A stretch of DNA of 22,771 bases. Source: RGIG5952 sp045603485 (GTDB taxonomy: Bacteria > Verrucomicrobiota > Kiritimatiellia > RFP12 > JAAYLN01). The notes under the pieces are model-generated. The model was given only the letters and a program-made list of their open reading frames with translations. It was not told where the DNA came from and made no database searches. Location of the stretch: positions 1-22,771 of the forward strand of contig JAZUMF010000064.1 of the NCBI GenBank assembly GCA_045603485.1, in the 5' to 3' direction. Positions 7,190 to 14,838 of the stretch are shown here, in pieces. Both the position numbers and the translations under genes were made by a program. The stretch's first letter is position 1, and each line of letters starts with the position of its first letter.

Positions 7190-9400
7190 TTATTCTGCCG
7201 TCAATTCAAAAACCGCAGAATCGTATCCGGCTGCAATCCATACCGGCAGTCCGACAGTAGCCAAGGCATCTGCGCCTATCGAAGAGCTGTGGGTATTGGC
7301 ATGAGTATGCTCATTTCTTACGCCAAGCTCCTTTATGAGATAACGGCGGGATGCGTCTAGCCCCTGAAGGCGAATCGGAGGAATGTAGTTTGCGTATATT
7401 CCTCTGGCAATGCCATAGACAAAGAGTACGGCCTTTGATTTGTCTTCATTGACATACATCAAAGAGGCATAATCTCCATCATAAGGCGAGGCAAGGCGAT
7501 AGAGGTCGCCTTGCTGGACTATTGGGCGGATGCGCTTATAGGTTTCGACGCATTCCTTGACATAAGGGATGTCTTGAGCGTCCATATTTCCAGGATGAAG
7601 CTCAAATCCCAAGCGGCCCGACATTGCGACATCAAAGCGATATTTCAACGGAATTTCGCGGCGCGTTTGATGGTTGGGTGATGCGGTCACATGACATGCG
7701 ACGGAGTTGGCTGGGTAGAAGAGCATTTCGCCCCACTGGATGAAAACCCGCATATGCGCATCGGTATCATCCGAGCCCCAGAATTCATCTGCGTATGTCG
7801 AGAGCGAACCGAACTCTGCGTGTCCTCCGCCCGAAGCGCACGCCTGAAACATCACATCGGGATGTTTTTTTGCCAAGCGGTCTGCAAGCTCAAGGTAGCC
7901 TGATGTATAATCGAACCAGAGGTTGCACTGGCGGTCTTTCGGCAGATATGGAGAACCGGGGTTCATGATTTCGGAATTTGCATCCCATTTGATATATGTA
8001 ATGCCCGGTACCGCCGTTAGCAGCTCATCGATTTGACGGAATATCTTATCGCGGACATCGGGATTGCACATATCCAGTACAACCTGAGTAGTTCCGCGCC
8101 CTTTGCGGAGGGGCCTTGTAGGTTCACTTAAAACCCAATCGGGATGCTTTTTGACAAGCTCGCTGTTGGTATTTGCCATTTCAGGCTCAAACCAAAGACC
8201 TAGGCGGATGCCACGCTTTGCCGCCTCATCGGCGAGATATTTTGGCCCGTGCGGCAGCTTGTCGGTATTCCAGACCCAATCGCCCAAACCGCGGTGGTCG
8301 TCATTTCTTGCAAATTCTCCGAGTCCGAACCATCCGTCGTCAATGACAAACATTTCACCGCCAAAGTCACGGACGCCGTCCATCATGTCGGTAAGGGTCT
8401 TTTCAGAAAAGTTGAAGTATGCACCTTCCCAGCTGTTGAGAAGAATGGGGCGAAGCTCTTTTCCGCGAGGCATACAATGCAATCTCGCCCATTTGTGGAA
8501 GTTGCGCGAGATTTGACCGCGCCCTTCGTCGGAATATGTGAAGATGAAGCGCGGGAGCGTGATTGATTTGCCAGAGTCCAAAATATAAGGACCGGAGCAG
8601 TTGTCAACGCCTGAGTGAATTAAGAGGGCGTCTGCCGATGTGCGGGTAATGGAGGCCTGCCATGCGCCAGACCACGCAAGTGCGCCGCCAAAGACTCTTC
8701 CGTAGGTTTCTGTGGAGTCGTTGCCGTATGCTACCATGAAGGCGGGGTTGTTGTACCAGGCTCCGTGTATGCCTGAACGGCTGCCAAGTGAAATCGTTTG
8801 GGATTGCGCCAGAGTCGTTTCGCTTATGTGGGCTTCGGCTCCCCATGTGCCGCGCAGGTTGAAGACGGTGGCATTGCGCCCCATAAGATTCATTTCGAGC
8901 GCGAATGAATCCATTTTATTTATTGCGACGGCACCGGCTTCGTCGTTTGTAAGCTCAATCCATGTCTCAAAGACATCGCAATCGTCATAGGTGCGGAAGT
9001 GCTGCGTTACGAAGAAACCGTAGTTTTCATCGCGCATCTTTAAGACCAAATGGCGGACGCCGGGGGCATCTTCGGTGATTGCCGAATCAACCGCAACGAG
9101 GACGGTCGATGCGACTCCATCCGCATGAACAACCCCCAAAGCCCCGTAAGCTTCCATCGTGCGGCTTGGATGATTGGGTTCGAAAAAGTCTATATCTCCA
9201 TAAGCGGGATATGTGGCCTGCAAAGGGCGGCGCAGGGATGTTATGCCATCGTGACGATCCGGCATCAGAGCTGCCAGATCGCCGGCGGAGCTGCAAGTTT
9301 TGCCAAAGTGTGTGAAGAGAAATTTGCCGGCTCTTAATACGAAATCAAGGGAGCAGGATTTTGAACGAAGCTCGAAAATTTTATCGTCTTGCATAGTCAT
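7190..9400 (-). CDS. GH36 alpha-galactosidase (cytoplasmic)
   Basis: 736 residues, typical of long bacterial GH36 alpha-galactosidases, which release terminal alpha-galactose from melibiose/raffinose-type sugars or galactosides. Order: N-terminal beta-supersandwich (about 1-325), catalytic barrel with NSWEGAYFNF, FVIDDGWFG, GDWVWNTDKLPHG, GLWFEPEMAN, nucleophile D473 in YIKWDANS, QACASGGGHAEFG and the acid/base region WGSDDTDA (541-548), then a C-terminal beta domain. No signal peptide, so oligosaccharides must be imported first. Coordinates use the first ATG; GGTG is better spaced (7 nt) for a second ATG two codons in (9394). It starts 6 bp after folK, as last gene of the dapA-dapB-folK unit, an unexpected partner. 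Confidence 0.92.
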   Translation of the reverse strand: MTMQDDKIFELRSKSCSLDFVLRAGKFLFTHFGKTCSSAGDLAALMPDRHDGITSLRRPLQATYPAYGDIDFFEPNHPSRTMEAYGALGVVHADGVASTVLVAVDSAITEDAPGVRHLVLKMRDENYGFFVTQHFRTYDDCDVFETWIELTNDEAGAVAINKMDSFALEMNLMGRNATVFNLRGTWGAEAHISETTLAQSQTISLGSRSGIHGAWYNNPAFMVAYGNDSTETYGRVFGGALAWSGAWQASITRTSADALLIHSGVDNCSGPYILDSGKSITLPRFIFTYSDEGRGQISRNFHKWARLHCMPRGKELRPILLNSWEGAYFNFSEKTLTDMMDGVRDFGGEMFVIDDGWFGLGEFARNDDHRGLGDWVWNTDKLPHGPKYLADEAAKRGIRLGLWFEPEMANTNSELVKKHPDWVLSEPTRPLRKGRGTTQVVLDMCNPDVRDKIFRQIDELLTAVPGITYIKWDANSEIMNPGSPYLPKDRQCNLWFDYTSGYLELADRLAKKHPDVMFQACASGGGHAEFGSLSTYADEFWGSDDTDAHMRVFIQWGEMLFYPANSVACHVTASPNHQTRREIPLKYRFDVAMSGRLGFELHPGNMDAQDIPYVKECVETYKRIRPIVQQGDLYRLASPYDGDYASLMYVNEDKSKAVLFVYGIARGIYANYIPPIRLQGLDASRRYLIKELGVRNEHTHANTHSSSIGADALATVGLPVWIAAGYDSAVFELTAE

Positions 9401-9406
9401 TCACCA

Positions 9407-9913
9407 TTAGTTGGGGTTATTGGAGATGCGCTTAACCTTTGGGGTGCAGGGTAGGGATTGCAGTATCTCGAATGCGGTTTTACTTTGACCTGGTAGAACC
9501 AATTCCGGGCGGATTTCCGCAATCGGCTCAATCACAAACCGCCTGTTGGCGGCTTCAGGATGCGGCAATGTAAGGTCTTCGCGCGAGCTGGTTATATCGC
9601 CATAGGTTATTATGTCGATATCAATCGTTCTGGGAGCGTGGCGTTCATCGGTTCTGATGCGGCCGAGCTTATACTCTAATTCGTGAACGGCTTCAGAGAG
9701 CTCGTCGGGCGATAGGGCGGTTTCAACGATGACCGCTGTGTTGATAAAGACCAAATCCTTGTATCTTTCAGGCACATCAACCGCTTCGGTTTCGTAGAAT
9801 GATGCCTTTGCGGCAACCGATGTCTTTGGTAGATTGCCGAGCGCGTCAATTGCGCTTTCAAGAAGCTTCAGGCTTTCTCCCTGACAAGATCCCAATGATA
9901 GAGCGCATTCCAT
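9407..9913 (-). CDS. folK: 2-amino-4-hydroxy-6-hydroxymethyldihydropteridine pyrophosphokinase (HPPK)
   Basis: 168 residues from the ATG at 9911-9913, the usual HPPK size. It transfers pyrophosphate from ATP to 6-hydroxymethyl-dihydropterin in folate synthesis. Visible: N-terminal SLGSCQGES (the family normally has SLGSNxG, so C replaces the usual N), FYETEAVDVPE, FINTAV and the HPPK signature DERHAPRTIDIDIITYG with its paired metal-binding aspartates, then LPHPEAANRRFVIEPIAEI. A TTG three codons upstream would overlap dapB; the ATG follows the dapB stop after a single base and fits better. No folP, folE or folB is nearby. Confidence 0.93.
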   Translation of the reverse strand: MECALSLGSCQGESLKLLESAIDALGNLPKTSVAAKASFYETEAVDVPERYKDLVFINTAVIVETALSPDELSEAVHELEYKLGRIRTDERHAPRTIDIDIITYGDITSSREDLTLPHPEAANRRFVIEPIAEIRPELVLPGQSKTAFEILQSLPCTPKVKRISNNPN

Positions 9914-9914
9914 T

Positions 9915-10718
9915 TTACGCAAGCCCTAGGACATCACGCATTGAGTAGATGCCGGCGGCTCTTCCGGGAAGCCATTTTGCCGCCAACATTGAGCCCTTGG
10001 CAAAAGCCGCTCTGCTTGCCGCCTTGTGGGTGATTTCTACGCGCTCATGTTCGCCGGCGAAGATAACGGTGTGATCGCCGACGACCTCGCCGCCGCGTAA
10101 GGCGTGAATAGCGATTTCACCAAAGGGGCGTTCGCCTGAGATGCCTTCGCGCCCGTAGACCGCAACATCGTCAAGCCTGACTTCGCGCCCATCGGCCGCC
10201 GCATTTGCAAGAGCAACGGCAGTACCGCTTGGAGCGTCCTTTTTATGGCGGTGGTGCATTTCGACAATTTCAATGTCGTATGATGAATCGAGAATCGCCG
10301 CCGCCTTTTGAACGAGTCCCAAAAGGAGGTTGACTCCGAGGCTCATATTTGCCGAGTGGACGATTGCGAGCCTTGCGGCCGCGGCCTCGAGAGCCGCTTT
10401 CTCGCTATCATCGAGCCCTGTAGTCGCCAGCACATAGCCCTTGGCTTCGGCGGCGATTGCATTTTCAAGGTTTCCGGGGACTGCAGTATGGAAGGTAAAG
10501 TCAATGTATACATCTGCAGGTTCTGCATTTTTGGCGTCGGTTATCGTAACTCCGATATTTCCGATGGAGGCGACATCTCCGGCATCTTTGCCGATGAGCG
10601 GATGGTCAGGCTGCTCTATCGCCGCTACAAGGCGAATGCCTTCGGTGCGGGACGCTTCGACAAGCATGCGCCCCATGCGGCCGGCGGCTCCGAGAATAGC
10701 TACTTTGACTTCGTCCAT
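9915..10718 (-). CDS. dapB: 4-hydroxy-tetrahydrodipicolinate reductase
   Basis: 267 residues, standard length. It reduces 4-hydroxy-tetrahydrodipicolinate with NAD(P)H in lysine and meso-diaminopimelate synthesis. The Rossmann start ILGAAGRMGRM (8-18), FTFHTAV, ATTGLDD (98-104), SANMSLGVNLL and the catalytic signature EMHHRHKKDAPSGTA (153-167) with the histidine pair 155/156 and K160 are all present. It starts 14 bp after dapA, whose product it uses, and ends 1 bp before folK. No strong Shine-Dalgarno is visible, so translation may be coupled to dapA. Confidence 0.97.
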   Translation of the reverse strand: MDEVKVAILGAAGRMGRMLVEASRTEGIRLVAAIEQPDHPLIGKDAGDVASIGNIGVTITDAKNAEPADVYIDFTFHTAVPGNLENAIAAEAKGYVLATTGLDDSEKAALEAAAARLAIVHSANMSLGVNLLLGLVQKAAAILDSSYDIEIVEMHHRHKKDAPSGTAVALANAAADGREVRLDDVAVYGREGISGERPFGEIAIHALRGGEVVGDHTVIFAGEHERVEITHKAASRAAFAKGSMLAAKWLPGRAAGIYSMRDVLGLA

Positions 10719-10732
10719 AGTGCGCCCCCGAT

Positions 10733-11602
10733 TTAGACGAGCGACAGCTCTTGAAGTGTTTTGCGGAGCTTCGCTTTGTCAGAGTCCGACATTTCACAAA
10801 GCGGAAGACGGTACACCTCTTCAATTTTGCCCATCATGGCGAGTGCCGCCTTGACGGGAATTGGATTAGTGTCGATGAAGAGGTCGCGGAAGAGTCTGTA
10901 GAGACGCTTGTGGATTGCCGTCGCCCTTGCGTAATCGCCGTCCATGGCGGCGTGGGTCATTTCGCCGACCTCCTTAGGCATAACATTCGATGCTACGCTG
11001 ATGACGCCCTTTGCACCGACCGAAATCATCGGGACGGCGAGCATGTCATCACCGGATAGCACGGTAATGTCGCAAAGATCGAGAATTGCGCTTACGCGAG
11101 TGACGGAGCCGGCGGCCTCTTTGACGGCAACGACTTTCGGGTGGTCTGCAAGGCGGACGATTGTATCGACCGCAATTTCCTTGCCGGATCTTCCAGGCAC
11201 ATTGTAGAGGACGACAGGAAGACCGAGGTCGGCTACAGCCATAAAGTGCTTGTAAAGACCTTCTTGGTTAGGTTTGTTGTAGTATGGGCAAACCTGAAGT
11301 GTCCCGTCAACGCCCATTGCGATGGCTTCTTTGGTAAGGTGAATCGCCTCAGAGGTTGAGTTGGCGCCCGTGCCGGCAATGACCTTTGCCCTGTGGTTGA
11401 CCTTCTCGGTTACAAATTCAATTACCTTGCCGTGCTCATACATTGAAAGCGTGGGGGATTCTCCACTTGTTCCAACCGGTACTACACCATCAACCTTAGC
11501 CTCAATCTGTTCTTCAATGAGAGCCTCAAAGCGAGTATAATCAACAGAGCCGTCTTTGTTGAATGGTGTGGCAAGTGCGGTTATAAGTCCAGTAAATGGC
11601 AT
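10733..11602 (-). CDS. dapA: 4-hydroxy-tetrahydrodipicolinate synthase
   Basis: 289 residues, standard length. It condenses pyruvate with aspartate semialdehyde, the first committed step to diaminopimelate and lysine. Catalytic residues stand at nearly the same numbers as in E. coli: Schiff-base K161 (VAVKEAAGS), Y133 (YNVPGRSG), T45 in GTSGESPTL and Y107 in YYNKPNQEG. The ATG is preceded by GGAG with a 7-nt spacer. First gene of dapA-dapB-folK-GH36, behind its own promoter at 11639-11668. Confidence 0.98.
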   Translation of the reverse strand: MPFTGLITALATPFNKDGSVDYTRFEALIEEQIEAKVDGVVPVGTSGESPTLSMYEHGKVIEFVTEKVNHRAKVIAGTGANSTSEAIHLTKEAIAMGVDGTLQVCPYYNKPNQEGLYKHFMAVADLGLPVVLYNVPGRSGKEIAVDTIVRLADHPKVVAVKEAAGSVTRVSAILDLCDITVLSGDDMLAVPMISVGAKGVISVASNVMPKEVGEMTHAAMDGDYARATAIHKRLYRLFRDLFIDTNPIPVKAALAMMGKIEEVYRLPLCEMSDSDKAKLRKTLQELSLV

Positions 11603-11638
11603 ATTTTCTCCTTTAATTGCGGGAAATCAGTAGCTTAC

Positions 11639-11668
11639 ATTATAGCAAATCCGCTGTTTTTTTAACAA
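11639..11668 (-). promoter_or_regulatory. Promoter of dapA (extended -10)
   Basis: Minus strand: TTGTTA (11663-11668), 18 bp, TATAAT (11639-11644) preceded by TGC, which makes a perfect extended -10 (TGnTATAAT). Predicted start near 11632, about 30 nt before the dapA ATG. Confidence 0.7.
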
Positions 11669-11678
11669 CGGATTTTGC
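11645..11678. other. Inverted repeat between the double-FAD gene and dapA
   Basis: Arms GCAAATCCG (11645-11653) and CGGATTTTGC (11669-11678) pair over 9 bp with one bulged base, right after the stop of the FAD gene. The T-tract lies on the + side, so on the minus strand it lacks a terminator tail. It overlaps the dapA promoter spacer and -35, so it could be a weak transcript end or a regulatory dyad. Confidence 0.35.
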
Positions 11679-11681
11679 TTT

Positions 11682-14594
11682 TTAGTACGCCGACTTTAGG
11701 GTGTTGGTTGCAAAACGCGCATAGCAGGTGCGAATATCGTCTGCATAGCGGCGCAAGGTAGCCTCGCCAATACCTTCAGGATCGCCGCAGCGGTAGAGTG
11801 CCCGTGCAAGATAAAGCTCGCGTTGCGCATTGTTGCGGTCGTTGTCGTTATTGTTACGGGGAGCCTTAGGATTTGCCATTGATTCCATCTCCAAACGGAT
11901 GTCATGGTAGTCATGGCCGGCAATCTTTGGCATATTGAGAATCCTCAATAAATGCGGGATAAAGGCCTTGTCGCGAACGACTTCTACATAGTCGCAAATC
12001 GCGCGGATGTGAGAGAATGTCGGTTCTTCAAGCTCTGCTGCCTTTTGAAGAACGGCATCAACCGCCGCCGATGCTTTTGCGACGGCGAGGACCTGAATGT
12101 CAGCGTCAATTGAACTTTCGCCGCCAAGGTCGGTCTTCTTCCATTGGTCAAAGGAAAGACCCTCATCCCAAGGCTCGGTTTTCAATCTGTCGGCAATCGC
12201 CTTTATGCCGTCGGCATCACCGGCAACGGCAAGAAGACGGGAAACTACAATTTGACTTGCGGGATCGCTCTTGTCGTCAAGACGGGCGCGGAGAGGTGCG
12301 TGTGCATGCTCTGGCGAAACCATAAGAGCGGCGACGGTTGCGAGCTCCGTCAAGGGCTCATTTGCTATTGCGGCAATCGTTTCGGCTGATGGTGCGTATG
12401 AGTCCTGACGAATAGTGGAGGCCGGAAGCAGATTGCCGACCTTGACCAGTCGACGCTGCAATTCGCGAACATTGATATCGCGGACCTCACCATCCTTCTC
12501 AATGGACATTGTCGCGGCAATGCCTGCCGCGAAGGCCTCATTCTGGACATCGGCCTGCATTCGGTAAATCGGCATCGCGTCGCGATGGCAGCTGATGGCA
12601 AGGCCGGTCACAAGGACACCTGAAATACCCTTAGGCAAGAGTGCGCGAAGCGGAAGATCGCCGTAGAATGCGATTACATGTGGAGGGGGAAGAATATGGA
12701 AAAGCTTGTCAACGGGATAGCCGTGACGGTCAAAGTCGCTGGTAGAACGGCAAATCGCGTCACTCCAAGTCCTGTCAAGGAATACATCCTCAGGCATAAT
12801 CTGCACATCGCCTACAATCTGACGGCGATCGCGCGAGCCGGGTATCGGAGAGTTGTCAAAGTGACCGCGGAAGCGATGCCTTCCGACAATCATGGCGCGC
12901 GTGACATCAGCAGGATCTGTGTCGTCAATAAATGTGTAGTCGGTGTTGAAGTATGCGGGAGGAATCGGCATAGGCGGCAGACCGGAGCCCTGCAGCGACA
13001 GGCTCTTGTCGCAAAGCTCATGGCATTCTGCGCCCGCCGCGGCGGCGATATCCGCACTGCCCGTGGCATCAACAATGGCCTTTGCCTTGATTATGCCAGC
13101 TCCCCATTGTGTGAAAACGACTACGCCGCGAATCTTGCTGCCGTCAAGCAGGATGCCGGTCGATGTCGCACCAAACCAAATGCGTCCGCCGCTCTTGAGA
13201 ATCTGTCGGCGCAACCATTCCGATTTGTGCATGGCATTCCAACGGTCAAGCTGGTAGAGCGGGTCGTTTTCGCAAAGCGACCATGGAGAAAGTGCCGATT
13301 CGGCGGAGAATCCATTCCGCGAGCCATACCAATAGAGATTGATAGCGCCCAAGGTACCGATACCGCCAAGTTCGTGCTGAGACTCAAGGAGAAGAGTCTT
13401 TGCCTTTTCGCGGGAAGCCGCGATTGCGGCGGGGGCACCGCCTGTACCGCCACCGACGACGACAACATCCACATCGTCAATGACAGGCAAGTCAGGAAGC
13501 GCATCAAGACTTATGCGGGGCAAGTCAGGAGTGCGGAAAAAGTCGCGTGGCTGGAAATGAAGCAAGGGCTCCTTCGTGCCGCTAAAGGCTTTGCAGGCAT
13601 CTGCCGTAATCGCGCCGGCAGGAGCAAGCGTTTCACCAAGGCGAACGCCAAGCGCAATCTGATGATCTGCATTGCGGAGCTTTTCAGCGTCTGCCCGTGA
13701 AATCGCAATTGCAGTGCCTATGACATAAAGACCGTCGATGTTGGTCTTGCAGGCGGCAAGATCGACGGTTGCGCCAGAATCGCACTTGTATTCACCATTG
13801 TCAATGTGGTCTTGCAAGAGCCAATCGACACGAGGAGCATACCATCCCATACGGGCACGGTAAGTCTTTTTGCGAAGCTCATCCTCGATATCGGCAATCG
13901 ACTGGGGCGAGAAAGACGGGATTGAAACCTCCATTGAATGGCGGTAGATAGGCCATTCGTTCATCTTGCCGACCGAACTCAAAATTTCAATATCGCCAAG
14001 CTTTTCAACTGTGACACCCTTGGGAGGCTTGCCGTAGAGAAGCTTGTCCGCCACCTCGTAGGCGTTGCACATATCCAGAGGACGGGGGCCGATTACCACG
14101 CGTGATGCGACAACCTTTGCATCGGCAGGCCATTTTGTAAAGGGAACGCCCTCAAGTCGGGCAAGGACAGCCGAAGCCGTAGCGTCGATGACAGTGCGTG
14201 TAAGAGCGATAAAGGCACCGCCCTTGCCGGAGAACAGCACGCCTGCAACCCCTTTTGCATCCTTAACAAGACCAACAGCCGCAGAACAGAACTCAAAGCT
14301 GACGCCCACTGAGAGGAGCTCCTGTTCAAGGGTCGATTTAACGGCAAGAGGCTCTACGATTTTTTTGGGGTAGAGCTTTTCAAAGAGAGGAGTTGAAGGG
14401 CCGCCTTCAGGTTTGACAATTCGACCAGTAGCGCAAATATCCTCACCGAAATAGGTCTCAGGTGCGATTACGAGAGCCTTTAATCCTTTTTTTGCAGCAG
14501 CGAGAGCAGCCGCGACACCGCCGGAAGCGCCTCCAGCGACAACTAAATCAAATGTACCCATCACTGGTATGCCGTTGATCTTCTTCTCGTTCAT
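11682..14594 (-). CDS. Tandem double FAD-dependent oxidoreductase with helical-repeat tail
   Basis: 970 residues. Two FAD_oxidored-type modules lie in one chain. Module 1 (about 14-340) has the Rossmann start DLVVAGGASGG and ETYFGEDICATG. Module 2 (about 374-720) has DVVVVGGGTGG (glycines from 381) and ESQHELGGIGTLG, both typical of the PF12831 group. Module 1 departs from GxGxxG (third glycine is A) and has A where module 2 has the ribose-binding E after the second strand, so it may bind FAD poorly or not at all. Residues ~725-970 are alpha-helical and HEAT-like. No signal peptide. RBS GGAAGG, 7-nt spacer. Substrate unknown; PF12831 proteins are often found near carbohydrate genes. It is divergent from a Gfo/Idh-GH36 operon. 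Confidence 0.8.
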   Translation of the reverse strand: MNEKKINGIPVMGTFDLVVAGGASGGVAAALAAAKKGLKALVIAPETYFGEDICATGRIVKPEGGPSTPLFEKLYPKKIVEPLAVKSTLEQELLSVGVSFEFCSAAVGLVKDAKGVAGVLFSGKGGAFIALTRTVIDATASAVLARLEGVPFTKWPADAKVVASRVVIGPRPLDMCNAYEVADKLLYGKPPKGVTVEKLGDIEILSSVGKMNEWPIYRHSMEVSIPSFSPQSIADIEDELRKKTYRARMGWYAPRVDWLLQDHIDNGEYKCDSGATVDLAACKTNIDGLYVIGTAIAISRADAEKLRNADHQIALGVRLGETLAPAGAITADACKAFSGTKEPLLHFQPRDFFRTPDLPRISLDALPDLPVIDDVDVVVVGGGTGGAPAAIAASREKAKTLLLESQHELGGIGTLGAINLYWYGSRNGFSAESALSPWSLCENDPLYQLDRWNAMHKSEWLRRQILKSGGRIWFGATSTGILLDGSKIRGVVVFTQWGAGIIKAKAIVDATGSADIAAAAGAECHELCDKSLSLQGSGLPPMPIPPAYFNTDYTFIDDTDPADVTRAMIVGRHRFRGHFDNSPIPGSRDRRQIVGDVQIMPEDVFLDRTWSDAICRSTSDFDRHGYPVDKLFHILPPPHVIAFYGDLPLRALLPKGISGVLVTGLAISCHRDAMPIYRMQADVQNEAFAAGIAATMSIEKDGEVRDINVRELQRRLVKVGNLLPASTIRQDSYAPSAETIAAIANEPLTELATVAALMVSPEHAHAPLRARLDDKSDPASQIVVSRLLAVAGDADGIKAIADRLKTEPWDEGLSFDQWKKTDLGGESSIDADIQVLAVAKASAAVDAVLQKAAELEEPTFSHIRAICDYVEVVRDKAFIPHLLRILNMPKIAGHDYHDIRLEMESMANPKAPRNNNDNDRNNAQRELYLARALYRCGDPEGIGEATLRRYADDIRTCYARFATNTLKSAY

Positions 14595-14634
14595 ATTTTG
14601 ACCTTCCTAAAAAGAAATCCTACGAAACAACTCT

Positions 14635-14663
14635 ATTTTAACCTTTCCCAAATTTTGTTGCAA
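14635..14663 (-). promoter_or_regulatory. Promoter of the double-FAD gene
   Basis: Minus strand: TTGCAA (14658-14663), 17 bp, TAAAAT (14635-14640); start expected near 14628, about 34 nt before the ATG. Its -35 lies 16 bp from the -35 of the rightward promoter, so both could be controlled together. Confidence 0.5.
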
Positions 14664-14679
14664 TATCTCAAAATTTCTG

Positions 14680-14708
14680 TTGATTGATTAAATTACAAGG
14701 TGTAAAAT
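14680..14708 (+). promoter_or_regulatory. Promoter of the Gfo/Idh-GH36-rdgB-tatD operon
   Basis: TTGATT (14680-14685), 17 bp, TAAAAT (14703-14708). Start expected near 14715, giving a leader of about 125 nt. Moderate match only, but the sole candidate seen in the correct place. Confidence 0.42.
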
Positions 14709-14723
14709 GGCGGTGCAGTTTGG

Positions 14724-14803
14724 AATGCCCGTATGGGCGAGGCATTTGCCACCATTTTCAATCTTTTTTTGAGACGGCATCGGCATTGCCTAAGTTTTCA
14801 ATC
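14724..14803 (+). promoter_or_regulatory. Dyad-rich leader with imperfect direct repeat
   Basis: AATGCC (14724-14729) pairs with GGCATT (14741-14746); inside it GCCC/GGGC (14727-14730, 14735-14738) can form an alternative hairpin. A T7 run sits at 14764-14770. A 23-nt block starting GGCATTTGCC (14741) and ending TTTTCAATC recurs as a 22-nt block from 14782 (GGCATTGCC to TTTTCAATC). Each begins with a GGCA/TGCC dyad. This looks like paired operator sites or an attenuator leader; no known riboswitch was recognised. Confidence 0.45.
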
Positions 14804-14838
14804 AATAACCAGTTGGTTTTTAAGGAGATTAAGTTGTT

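Noticed and set aside
11645..11678. Strong rho-independent terminator for the double-FAD gene
   Set aside because: The stem is bulged, and the T-tract is on the wrong strand for that gene; kept only as a low-confidence inverted repeat.
12678..13700. 340-residue + strand ORF within the double-FAD gene
   Set aside because: Antisense shadow of a clearly real gene with cofactor motifs in the minus frame; its own translation shows no recognisable domain.
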